From Agromyces sp. LHK192 (GTDB lineage: Bacteria > Actinomycetota > Actinomycetes > Actinomycetales > Microbacteriaceae), in contig NZ_CP034753.1 of the NCBI RefSeq assembly GCF_004006235.1, forward strand, positions 2,852,001 to 2,916,000: a stretch of 64,000 bases of DNA, written 5' to 3'. Under the pieces are notes generated by a model, which had not been told where the DNA came from, ran no database searches, and worked only from the letters and a program-made list of their open reading frames with translations. Shown here in pieces: positions 24,664 to 33,987 of this stretch. Position 1 is the first letter of the stretch; each line of letters begins with the position of its first letter. The position numbers and the translations under genes were made by a program.

Positions 24664-25566
24664 TCAGATCCCGATGCGCACGATCTGGTACGAGCTGGTC
24701 CAGATCGGCTGCACGCGCACGGATGCCCCCTCGTACGGCGCGTGCAGGATCATGCCGTTGCCGGCGTAGAAGCCGTCGTGGCCCGACATGATCACGAGGT
24801 CGCCGGGCACCGCGTCGGCCTCGGAGATGGGCGTGCCCATCGCACCCTGGCCGGCGGACGAGTGCGGCATCGCGATGCCGAACTGGGCGAACACGTACAT
24901 CACGAAGCCCGAGCAGTCGAAGCCGGCGGGCGTCGAGCCGCCGTAGACGTACGGGGTGCCGATGTACTGCGTCGCCACGTTGTAGACGCTCGCGAGGTCG
25001 AAGCTCGGGTACGGCGGGTTGGCGAGCAGGTCGGCGACGCCGGGGCCGCTGTACGACGCGGCGTACGAGGTCATCTGCTGCTCTGCCGCGGCGCGTGCCT
25101 GCGCGGCGCGTTCGGCTGCGGCGGCGGCCTCTGCGGCCGCCTGTTCGGCGGCGCGGATCTCCTCGCCGGTGACCGCGGCATAGCCGTCGGTCGAGACGGG
25201 CGCCGCGATGACGTCGCCTTCGACATCGACGGACTGCGCCGCGGCGTCGGTCAGGCGCGCCTCGTCGGACTGCGCGAACTGGAGGCCGACCTCGTCGGGC
25301 GACATGGCGTACGCGGGGATCGCGAGCGTGCCGACGATGCCGGCGGAGACCGCGATGACCGCGACGTTCGCGAACGGGCCGCGGCGGAGCCGCAGGCTCG
25401 ACGACGGCCTGGTCGTCGCAGCGGGCATCGATCGCGCTTCGGGCGTGGGAACCGCCGTCGCCTCGGCGATCTCCGTGGAACCGGAGCGCCTGCGGGGGCG
25501 GATGGCGGTGATGCGCGACTTGCGCGGGCTGGCGCCGCTGACGCGGCGGCGGGGGGAACGAGCCAA
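24664..25566 (-). CDS. C40-family NlpC/P60 peptidoglycan endopeptidase
   Basis: A 300-residue wall hydrolase. A basic N-terminal stretch precedes one hydrophobic segment (about 70-90) ending 'LAIPAYAM'. An Ala/Glu-rich coiled coil (about 135-170) follows, then the NlpC/P60 domain: catalytic Cys in 'GFDCSGFVMYVF', His in 'DLVIMSGHDGFYAGNGMILHAP'. It would cleave the D-Glu to diamino acid bond of stem peptides. The likely start is TTG 25566, since GGAGGTT lies 8 nt upstream and no ATG or GTG in frame has such a site. A promoter at 25716-25744 predicts a leader of about 140 nt. Confidence 0.9.
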   Translation of the reverse strand: MARSPRRRVSGASPRKSRITAIRPRRRSGSTEIAEATAVPTPEARSMPAATTRPSSSLRLRRGPFANVAVIAVSAGIVGTLAIPAYAMSPDEVGLQFAQSDEARLTDAAAQSVDVEGDVIAAPVSTDGYAAVTGEEIRAAEQAAAEAAAAAERAAQARAAAEQQMTSYAASYSGPGVADLLANPPYPSFDLASVYNVATQYIGTPYVYGGSTPAGFDCSGFVMYVFAQFGIAMPHSSAGQGAMGTPISEADAVPGDLVIMSGHDGFYAGNGMILHAPYEGASVRVQPIWTSSYQIVRIGI

Positions 25567-25715
25567 GGGGGAACCTCCGTCGCCTGCCGCCCTGTCGGGC
25601 CGCCCCACCTGGCCGTGCCGAAGCACCTTCACGGGTTCCGGATCGAGCGGTGGACCCTGAGGAGGCGTCTCGATCGTCGTTCCCGCCGGCTGGCTTCTGC
25701 CGGGGGACTCGTCCG

Positions 25716-25744
25716 AGGATACGCGAGGAAACCCCGATTGTCAC
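25716..25744 (-). promoter_or_regulatory. Promoter of the NlpC/P60 gene (GTGACA - 17 nt - TATCCT) and long leader
   Basis: GTGACA (25744-25739) and TATCCT (25721-25716) lie 17 nt apart on the minus strand. Transcription would start near 25709, leaving a GC-rich leader of about 140 nt (25709-25567) able to form several hairpins. The 301-bp gap 25567-25867 holds nothing else that I can support. Confidence 0.55.
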
Positions 25745-25867
25745 ATCTCGATAACGCTGCGGCGCAGATCGGCCTCCCGAACCGCCCCCGACGCCGGGAT
25801 GGAACGGCCGATCGACGTGAGCGCCATCCGATCCGGCGAGCGGGCCCCGGCCAGGGCCCCGGCCGCG

Positions 25868-27746
<1,879 letters not shown>

Positions 27747-27750
27747 TCCC

Positions 27751-28047
27751 GTGCGCCTTTGGCTGGGCGAGGACGAGCGCAGGCCCGACCCTGCGCCGGC
27801 CAGGGCCGACGCCAGGAAGGCGCTCGCGACCGGTACCGCCGCCTGGCTGCTCGGTGCGGGCCTGGCGTGGTTCTTCCTGCCCGCGCTCGACGCCGCCGGC
27901 TTCGGTTGGCTGCTGCCGATGTCGGTCATCGGGTTCGCGCTCGGCATCGCCGGGATCACGGTCGTCCAGGTGCACCGGCACCGCACCGGCGAGCGCGGAC
28001 GCCGGAACCGCGGCGGACCGACCGTCGATCAGTCTTCCGAGGACTGA
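27751..28047 (+). CDS. DUF2530 small membrane protein
   Basis: A 98-residue protein with two hydrophobic helices (about 28-48 and 53-72), an acidic and basic N-terminal segment and a hydrophilic C-tail. The order and the 'GLAWFFLPALDAAGFGWLLPMSVIGFALGIAGI' stretch fit DUF2530, found almost only in actinobacteria; function unknown. GTG 27751 is 4 bp after the serC stop, so it is cotranscribed with serC. Its last 19 bases overlap the end of the convergent DUF3027 gene, and the final six residues, D-Q-S-S-E-D, are identical to those of that gene. Confidence 0.8.
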   Translation: MRLWLGEDERRPDPAPARADARKALATGTAAWLLGAGLAWFFLPALDAAGFGWLLPMSVIGFALGIAGITVVQVHRHRTGERGRRNRGGPTVDQSSED

Positions 28048-28049
28048 TC
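28027..28049. terminator. Bidirectional hairpin inside the overlapping 3' ends of two genes
   Basis: GATCAGTC and GACTGATC form a perfect 8-bp stem with a 7-nt loop. Both stop codons (TGA at 28045 on +, and at 28031 on -) lie in the arms, so the hairpin can end both convergent transcripts. Confidence 0.7.
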
Positions 28050-28865
28050 CCCGGCAGCACCCGACGTGCCGGCGGAGGAATCCGCCGTCTCGGTGGACTC
28101 GACCTCGGAGGCGTCCGACTCGACCTCGGAGACGTCCGGCTCTGCCGGATCGCCCAGCGCGTCGATGTCGATCCCGTCGAACACGTCGTCGTGATCGTCG
28201 TGATCGTGATCGTCGTGCTCGTGGTCGTCGTCCTCTTCGACGTCGCTCCCGTAGCCGTCGGCGTCTCCGAGTCCGTCGTCCAACCCGTCGTCGGCGTCGT
28301 CTTCATCGAATCGGTCACCGTCGAATCCGTCGCGGAACTCGTCGTCGTCGGCCGGGTCGCCGTCGCCGAGCGCGGCGGACTGCGCCTGAGCCGCCCGGTA
28401 CTCCGCGAGCCGCTCCGACCAGGGCACCCACTCGGGCGCGAGGAGCGCCTGCTCCCCCGGCATGAGCTCGGTCTCGAGCACCGTGGGGTCGGCGCCCTCG
28501 ACCCGGGCGATGGTCACGCTCCAGTGCCAGCCTCGGTAGCCGGCGAGGTCGGCGGCGAACAGGAGGGTGAGCACGTGCTCGTCCTCGACGATGTGGCCGA
28601 TCACCGAACCGACGGTCTCCGGCGGCGTCGTCTCGAGCAGGGCCCGCTGCGCGAGTGCGGCCGAGGCGAGCAGCACTTCGTCCGCGACGGCGTCCACGCG
28701 TGTCTCCCCGGCGACCTCCGCCGCCGCCGACTCGTCGTCTGCGGTCGACTCGTCGTCGGCCTCCGGCGCGTCGTCCGGGATCAGCGCGTCGTCCGCCGAT
28801 GGCGCGTCGTCCGCGATCGGCCCGTCGTCCGCCGGCGGCGTGACGAGCGGCTCCTCGTCAGGCAT
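28029..28865 (-). CDS. DUF3027-domain protein with acidic and His/Asp-rich regions
   Basis: A 278-residue protein. Residues 1-50 are very acidic and low in complexity. Residues 53-150 hold the DUF3027 core: 'DEVLLASAALAQRALLE', 'GYRGWHWSVTIARV' and 'LMPGEQALLAPEWVPWSERL'. From about 190 the tail is Asp/Glu/Gly-rich with a His-Asp cluster ('HEHDDHDHDDHDD', about 213-225) that could bind divalent metals. Function is unknown. Its ATG overlaps the stop of the cold-shock-domain gene by 8 bp, so it is translated from the same mRNA. The 3' end overlaps the convergent DUF2530 gene. Confidence 0.85.
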   Translation of the reverse strand: MPDEEPLVTPPADDGPIADDAPSADDALIPDDAPEADDESTADDESAAAEVAGETRVDAVADEVLLASAALAQRALLETTPPETVGSVIGHIVEDEHVLTLLFAADLAGYRGWHWSVTIARVEGADPTVLETELMPGEQALLAPEWVPWSERLAEYRAAQAQSAALGDGDPADDDEFRDGFDGDRFDEDDADDGLDDGLGDADGYGSDVEEDDDHEHDDHDHDDHDDVFDGIDIDALGDPAEPDVSEVESDASEVESTETADSSAGTSGAAGDQSSED

Positions 28866-29238
28866 CGAGGTCGTCCGCGACGCGTCGGAGCACGGCCGCG
28901 ACGGTGCGCGCCTTGCCCTTGTCGGGGTATCGGCCGCGACGGAGGTCTCCGCCGATGCCGTCGAGCACCTTCACGAGGTCCTCGACGATGACGGCCATGT
29001 CGTCGGCCGGCTTGCGGTGGATCTTCGCCATGCTCGGCGGCGTGTCGAGCACGCGCACCGAGAGGGCCTGCGCGCCGCGCTTGCCGTCGGCGATGCCGAA
29101 CTCGAGCCGCGTGCCGGCCCGCACGGTCGCTCCGGACGGCAGCGCCGAGGCATGCAGGAAGACCTCCTGGCCGTCGTCGGCGGCGATGAAGCCGAAGCCC
29201 TTCTCATCGTCGTAGAACTTGACCTTGCCGGTGGGCAT
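28858..29238 (-). CDS. Cold-shock-domain protein with C-terminal extension
   Basis: A 126-residue protein. Residues 1-65 are a cold-shock domain: 'GKVKFYDDEKGFGFIAADDG' (RNP1-like K-G-F-G-F-I) and 'EVFLHASALP' (RNP2-like). Residues 66-126 are a helical extension absent from CspA ('DDMAVIVEDLVKVLDGIGGDLRRGRYPDKGKARTVA'). It probably binds single-stranded RNA or DNA. It heads a two-gene unit with the DUF3027 gene. I chose ATG 29238, which gives the usual CSD N-terminus. Confidence 0.9.
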   Translation of the reverse strand: MPTGKVKFYDDEKGFGFIAADDGQEVFLHASALPSGATVRAGTRLEFGIADGKRGAQALSVRVLDTPPSMAKIHRKPADDMAVIVEDLVKVLDGIGGDLRRGRYPDKGKARTVAAVLRRVADDLDA

Positions 29239-29330
29239 CGCTGAATCCTCGCTCGTCGTCTCACGGCGCGCCAAGGCGCGTCGCCGTCGGAGTCCAGTCT
29301 AGGTCGCGGGCGCTCGTCGCCGCGCTGTCC

Positions 29331-29336
29331 TAAGCT
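29331..29336 (+). promoter_or_regulatory. -10 element (TAAGCT) for a leaderless start
   Basis: It ends 6 nt before the GTG at 29343. The purines in between (GAGAAG) could also act as a very short ribosome site. Confidence 0.45.
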
Positions 29337-29342
29337 GAGAAG

Positions 29343-29621
29343 GTGACCGATCAGAGCCCCATCGCCGACCATCGCCTCGAGCGCACGCTCGCCTTCATGG
29401 TCGCAGGCGTGGTGATCGCCTCGGTGATCGCGTTCATCGCCGTCATGATCGGCTCGTTCGCGAACGGCGGCACGACCGGGTGGGCCGAACAGGGCATCTG
29501 GCCGTTCGTGCTGGTGTTCCCCCTGATCGGCTTGCCGATCGGGTTCATCCTGCTGATCACCCTACTGATCGTGAACGGCGTCCGGCGTCGGCGCGAGGCC
29601 GCGCGACGAGAAGGGGACTGA
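29343..29621 (+). CDS. Small two-helix membrane protein, unknown
   Basis: A 92-residue protein with two hydrophobic helices (about 16-38 and 51-77) joined by 'FANGGTTGWAEQGIWP', and a very basic C-tail 'RRRREAARRE', so both ends should be cytosolic. No family function is known to me. It is followed after 8 bp by the helicase-associated gene, in an arrangement that repeats the strand of the XPB helicase. Confidence 0.75.
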   Translation: MTDQSPIADHRLERTLAFMVAGVVIASVIAFIAVMIGSFANGGTTGWAEQGIWPFVLVFPLIGLPIGFILLITLLIVNGVRRRREAARREGD

Positions 29622-29629
29622 CGCAGGCC

Positions 29630-31495
29630 ATGCTCGAGCTCGCCGCGAGGCTCCGCGCGATGACGCGTGACGAGTTGGCCGGCGCGCTCGCGCTGCGCGA
29701 GTTCGACGCCGCCGCTATCCGCGACCAGTTCGACCTCGCCGAGGCGCTGCTCTCCGCAGACTCCCTCGACTCGGCGATCGGCCGGCTCGATCGTCGCCAC
29801 CTGGCCGTCCTCTCGGCCGCGACCACTGCGGCCGGGTCCGACGGCGTGCTGGACCCAGCGGCGCTCACCGCCGAGCTCGAACGGATCGAGGCCTCCGACC
29901 AGATCCGCGGCATCCGCGATGAGCTGCTCGACGATCTCGCCGACCGCCTCCTCGTGGTCCGCGACGACGACGAGCGCGTTCGAGTCCCGTCCGCCGTGAC
30001 CACGCGGCTGGCCGCGCGGCTCGGCACCGACCTCCCGACCGCGACCGAGCTGGCCGCGACCCCGCCGCCCGTGCTGCAGCCGGTCGACGCGGTGGATCGC
30101 CGGCTCCTCGCGCGCCGCGGCGCCGAGGCCGCGTATGCGACGGTGACGGCGACGGCGGAGCTCGTGTCGGCGATCGGCATGCAGCCCGCCCGCGAGCTCG
30201 CGAAGGGCGGTCTCTCGCTCCCCGACTCGAAGCGGCTGGCCGAGGCGACCGGGGTCGAGCTCGACGAACTGCCCCGGCTGTTCCGGCGAGCCGTCGAGGC
30301 CGGGCTCGTCACGCGCGACGGCGCCTACTGGCTGGAGTCCGACCTCGGCGGGAACTGGTGCCTGCTGCCCGCGGCCGAGCGGTGGAAGCTGCTCGCCGAT
30401 CGCTGGCGCGACCGCATCCCGCCGGCGCTGCGCGAACTCGTCGTTCGCCGGACCGAGGTGCTCTCCGCGGCCGACTTCCGCGCGGACGTCACCTGGCTCT
30501 ACCCCGCCGGCGGGCGATGGGTCGACGAGGGCCTCGACCGGCTCGCCGACGAGGCCGACGCGCTGGGGCTCGCCGTCGACGGCAACCCCGTCGATCCCGG
30601 TCCGACGGTCGTCGCGGGCGATCTCGACCGGGCCGCCGAGGAGATCGGTGCCTGGTTCCCGACCCCGGTCGACAAGGTGTACCTCCAGCACGACCTCTCG
30701 GTGGTCGCGCCAGGGCCCCTCGCGCCGGCCGTCGACGCACGGCTGCGCGGGTTCGCCGACCTCGAGGCACGCGATCTCGCGTCGACGTACCGCGTCACCG
30801 CGGCATCCGTGAATCGCGGGCTCGCCGCGGGCGAGTCCGCGGAGTCCATCCGCGCGTTCCTCGAGTCGATCTCGTTGACCGGGATGCCCCAGCCGCTCGA
30901 GTATCTCGTGCAGGAGGCGGCTCGGCGATTCGGCAGCGTTCGCGTCGCTGCGGCGCCGCCGTCGGATGCCCCGGCGCTCGCGTCGGTGCGCAGCGACGAC
31001 GGCGAGCTCATCGGCACGCTCGAGGTCGACCAGTCGTTGTCGAGCCTCGGGCTGCGCCGTGGCGGCGACCATCGCCTGCTGTCGCGCTTCGCGCCCGACC
31101 TGGTGTTCTGGGCGCTCTCCGACGCCAAGTACCCGGTGGCCGCCGAAGACGCCGACGGCCGCATCCTCCGTCTCAAACGGCACCGTCTGGCGCCGGCGCC
31201 GTCACCGGCACCGCGCGCCGATCCGGTCGCGGACCTGATCGAACGGCTCTCGAACGGCGACGGCTCGCCGGCGACCGAGGACGCCTGGCTGGCACGTCAA
31301 CTGGAGGCGGCGGCGCGCGCGAAGGAGACGTTGACGGTGACGGTGCGGATGCCGGGAGGCCAGACCGCCGACTACCTGCTCGCCCCGGCGAGCGTCGCGA
31401 ACGGCCGACTCCGTGCGCGTGACCGCAAGGCGGACATCGAGCGCACCCTGCCGCTGTCCGCGATCGCCGCGGTCGGCCCGGCACCCGCCGAATAG
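29630..31495 (+). CDS. Helicase-associated protein (XPB companion, Helicase_C_3-like domain)
   Basis: A 621-residue protein typical of actinobacteria, coded directly before an XPB-type helicase. The N-terminal half is helical with winged-helix-like repeats ('MTRDELAGALALREFD', 'LDRRHLAVLSAATT'). The C-terminal third contains the 'KVYLQHDLSVVAPGPLAPAVDARLRGFADLEARDLASTYRVT' block of the helicase C-terminal domain family (Helicase_C_3, PF13625) but no ATPase motifs. It likely works with the downstream helicase. ATG 29630 is 8 bp after the previous stop. A start slightly downstream is possible, as no good ribosome site is visible. Confidence 0.85.
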   Translation: MLELAARLRAMTRDELAGALALREFDAAAIRDQFDLAEALLSADSLDSAIGRLDRRHLAVLSAATTAAGSDGVLDPAALTAELERIEASDQIRGIRDELLDDLADRLLVVRDDDERVRVPSAVTTRLAARLGTDLPTATELAATPPPVLQPVDAVDRRLLARRGAEAAYATVTATAELVSAIGMQPARELAKGGLSLPDSKRLAEATGVELDELPRLFRRAVEAGLVTRDGAYWLESDLGGNWCLLPAAERWKLLADRWRDRIPPALRELVVRRTEVLSAADFRADVTWLYPAGGRWVDEGLDRLADEADALGLAVDGNPVDPGPTVVAGDLDRAAEEIGAWFPTPVDKVYLQHDLSVVAPGPLAPAVDARLRGFADLEARDLASTYRVTAASVNRGLAAGESAESIRAFLESISLTGMPQPLEYLVQEAARRFGSVRVAAAPPSDAPALASVRSDDGELIGTLEVDQSLSSLGLRRGGDHRLLSRFAPDLVFWALSDAKYPVAAEDADGRILRLKRHRLAPAPSPAPRADPVADLIERLSNGDGSPATEDAWLARQLEAAARAKETLTVTVRMPGGQTADYLLAPASVANGRLRARDRKADIERTLPLSAIAAVGPAPAE

Positions 31496-31570
31496 GCCCG
31501 GCCGGCCGGTCGAACCGGTTGCCCGTCCACCGGATCCGACACGTCGGGGCACGGTCGCAGCCGACAGGCG

Positions 31571-31576
31571 TAGACT
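31571..31576 (+). promoter_or_regulatory. -10 element (TAGACT) of the XPB helicase gene
   Basis: It ends 8 nt before the ATG at 31585, giving the helicase its own near-leaderless promoter in the 89-bp gap after its companion gene. Confidence 0.45.
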
Positions 31577-31584
31577 GGTCGGTC

Positions 31585-33231
31585 ATGTCGGACGGCCCCC
31601 TGATCGTGCAGAGCGATCGCACTGTGCTCCTCGAAGTCGCGCACCCGCTCGCCGAGGATGCACGGCACGATCTCGCCGTGTTCGCCGAGCTCGAGCGCGC
31701 CCCCGAGCACGTGCACACCTACCGCATCACCCGCCTCGGGTTGTGGAACGCGCGCGCCGCCGGCCACACGGCCGACGACATGCTCGGGACCCTCGACCGG
31801 TACGCCAGGTTCCCGGTGCCGCAGACCGTCGCCGTCGACATGCGCGAGACCGTCGCCAGGTACGGCCGGCTCGTGATCGACCGCACCGAGGAGGGACTGC
31901 TGCGCCTGCACTCGGACGACGTGGCGGTGCTCACCGAGGTGGCCGGCGCGAAGCGCATCGCCCCGCTGCTCGCGGAACGCATCTCGGACACCGGGTTCCT
32001 CGTCGCCGCGTGGGCGCGCGGCGCGCTCAAGCAGGAGCTGGTCAAGCTGGGCTGGCCGGCGGAGGACCTCGCCGGCTACACGCCGGGGACGCCGCATCCG
32101 ATCGACCTCGAGCAGGACGGCTGGCAGCTGCGCGGCTACCAGCAGCAGGCGGTCGACAACTTCTTCGAGGGCGGCTCGGGCGTGGTGGTGCTGCCGTGCG
32201 GCGCCGGCAAGACCCTCGTCGGCGCCGGGGCGATGGCGACGGCGAAGACGACCACGCTGATCCTCGTGACGAACACGGTGTCGGCGCGTCAGTGGCGCGA
32301 CGAACTGCTGCGTCGCACGTCGCTTTCTCCGGACGAGATCGGCGAGTACTCCGGCCAGGTCAAGGAGATCAAGCCCGTCACGATCGCGACCTACCAGATC
32401 CTCACGGCCCGCCGGAAGGGCGAGTACGCGCACCTGTCCGTGCTCGACGCCCTGGACTGGGGGCTCATCGTGTACGACGAGGTGCACCTGCTGCCCGCGC
32501 CGGTGTTCAAGCTCACCGCCGAGCTCCAGGCCCGCCGCCGGCTGGGCCTCACCGCCACGCTCGTACGCGAGGATGGTCGTGAGGGCGACGTGTTCAGCCT
32601 CATCGGCCCGAAGCGGTTCGACGCCCCGTGGAAGGAGATCGAGGCGCAGGGCTTCATCTCCCCCGCGGCCTGCTACGAGGTGCGCATCGACATGCCCCAG
32701 GGCGACCGGCTGCAGTACGCCGCGGCCGCCGACGACGAGCGGTACCGGCTCGCGGCGACCGCACCGGCGAAGCTCGGGGTGGTCCGCCAGCTCGTCGAGC
32801 GCCATCGCGGCGAGCGCATCCTCGTGATCGGGCAGTACCTCGACCAGATCGACGAGCTCGCGGAGGCGCTCGGAGCGCCCCAGCTGACCGGGTCGACGCC
32901 GGTCGACGAACGCGAGCGCCTGTTCCAGGAGTTCCGCGACGGCGTGACGCAGGTGCTCGTGGTGTCGAAGGTGGCGAACTTCTCGGTCGACCTCCCCGAG
33001 GCGACGGTCGCGATCCAGGTGTCGGGGTCGTTCGGTTCGCGGCAGGAGGAGGCGCAGCGCCTCGGACGCCTGCTGCGCCCGAAGGAGTCCGGCCTGTCGG
33101 CGAACTTCTACACACTCGTCTCGCGCGACACGGTCGACCAGGACTTCGCGCAGAACCGGCAGCGGTTCCTCGCCGAGCAGGGCTACTCGTACACGATCCT
33201 CGACGCGCACACGCTCGAGGCCGCGGCGTAG
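31585..33231 (+). CDS. DEAD/DEAH-box DNA helicase, XPB/Ssl2 type
   Basis: A 548-residue SF2 helicase related to archaeal and eukaryotic XPB. It has an N-terminal XPB-specific domain (1-170), then 'LRGYQQQAVDNF' (Q-motif region), Walker A 'VVLPCGAGKTLVGAG' (about residue 210), 'YDEVHLLP' (motif II, D-E-V-H), 'GLTATLVREDGREGD' (motif III, with the R-E-D element typical of XPB) and 'SGSFGSRQEEAQRLGRLLRP' (motif VI). It translocates 3' to 5' and opens duplex DNA; bacterial XPB is linked to repair. All motifs look intact, in contrast with the large helicase-like protein at 12887. Confidence 0.95.
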   Translation: MSDGPLIVQSDRTVLLEVAHPLAEDARHDLAVFAELERAPEHVHTYRITRLGLWNARAAGHTADDMLGTLDRYARFPVPQTVAVDMRETVARYGRLVIDRTEEGLLRLHSDDVAVLTEVAGAKRIAPLLAERISDTGFLVAAWARGALKQELVKLGWPAEDLAGYTPGTPHPIDLEQDGWQLRGYQQQAVDNFFEGGSGVVVLPCGAGKTLVGAGAMATAKTTTLILVTNTVSARQWRDELLRRTSLSPDEIGEYSGQVKEIKPVTIATYQILTARRKGEYAHLSVLDALDWGLIVYDEVHLLPAPVFKLTAELQARRRLGLTATLVREDGREGDVFSLIGPKRFDAPWKEIEAQGFISPAACYEVRIDMPQGDRLQYAAAADDERYRLAATAPAKLGVVRQLVERHRGERILVIGQYLDQIDELAEALGAPQLTGSTPVDERERLFQEFRDGVTQVLVVSKVANFSVDLPEATVAIQVSGSFGSRQEEAQRLGRLLRPKESGLSANFYTLVSRDTVDQDFAQNRQRFLAEQGYSYTILDAHTLEAAA

Positions 33232-33240
33232 GCCCCGGGC

Positions 33241-33987
33241 TCAGTCCCTGGCGTAGCGCAGCAGGAGCAGGTCGCCCGCCGGGATCGCGTGGAGCAGACG
33301 CATCCGCCGATCCGCCTCGGGCGCGCCCTGCACGATGCGGCCCGCACCGCCGCCGACGAGCGTGGGGCTGAGGCTGAGGCAGAGTTCGTCGACGAGGCCG
33401 GCTGACAGCAGCGTGCCGAAGAGGTGCGGGCCGCCCTCGCACAGGACCTGGCGCAGTCCCGCTGCGGCGAGCGCGTCCCGCGTCGCACGGAGGTCGACCT
33501 CCTCGTCGCCGCAGATCAGCACCTCGGCGACCTCGGCGAGCGCGTCACGCCGCGCCCGCGCCGATCCGGCTTGGGTTGCGACGATGGGGCGCACGACCGC
33601 CTTCGCGAACACCGGATGCCCCGGGTCGAGGTCGAGCGCCGACGACACGATCGCGAGGCGCGGCTGCGGAGGCATCCCGCGCGCGATCCGCCACTCGGCG
33701 TCCTCGTCGTCGACGCGGATGCCGCCGTACCCTTCGGCGCGAACCGTGCCTGCGCCGACGACCACGACGTCGGCGAGGGTTCGCAGCACCCGCATGGCGA
33801 GGCGGTCGGCCTCGTCGCCGAGCCCGCCGCTTCGGCCGTCGATGGTGACGGCGCCGTCGAGGCTCGACACGAAGTTCATGCGGATCCGCGGCGCGGAGCG
33901 GTCGGCGATCGCGTAGGCGTCGAGCAGGCGTGCGCGGCCCGGCGCGTCGCCGCCCGCCTCACCGGTGCCAATCCCGTCGTCGCTCAT
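33241..33987 (-). CDS. RibD C-terminal / DHFR-fold reductase
   Basis: A 248-residue protein of the pyrimidine (RibD_C) and dihydrofolate reductase-like family. 'IRMNFVSSLDGAVTIDG' is the N-terminal signature, 'VLRTLADVVVVGAGTVRAEGYGG' the NADPH-binding part, and 'QVLCEGGPHLFGTLLSAGLVDELCLSLSPTLVGGG' the C-terminal core. The deaminase domain of full RibD is absent. Proteins of this type reduce deaminated riboflavin precursors, and some can replace DHFR. Its ATG overlaps the stop of the FolP2-like gene by 4 bp, which points to a pterin or folate role. It is last in a three-gene operon. Confidence 0.88.
   Translation of the reverse strand: MSDDGIGTGEAGGDAPGRARLLDAYAIADRSAPRIRMNFVSSLDGAVTIDGRSGGLGDEADRLAMRVLRTLADVVVVGAGTVRAEGYGGIRVDDEDAEWRIARGMPPQPRLAIVSSALDLDPGHPVFAKAVVRPIVATQAGSARARRDALAEVAEVLICGDEEVDLRATRDALAAAGLRQVLCEGGPHLFGTLLSAGLVDELCLSLSPTLVGGGAGRIVQGAPEADRRMRLLHAIPAGDLLLLRYARD

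Noticed and set aside
25567..25715. ydaO (c-di-AMP) riboswitch before the NlpC/P60 gene
   Set aside because: The context fits, but the conserved blocks (such as the C-A-G-C-T-A-A-C-C segment) are not visible, so I list the region only as an unexplained leader.
28567..29244. 225-codon + strand frame opposite the DUF3027 and cold-shock genes
   Set aside because: Its Ser/Arg/Val-rich translation mirrors the acidic repeats of the real minus-strand genes, which have recognisable domains and an 8-bp coupled overlap.
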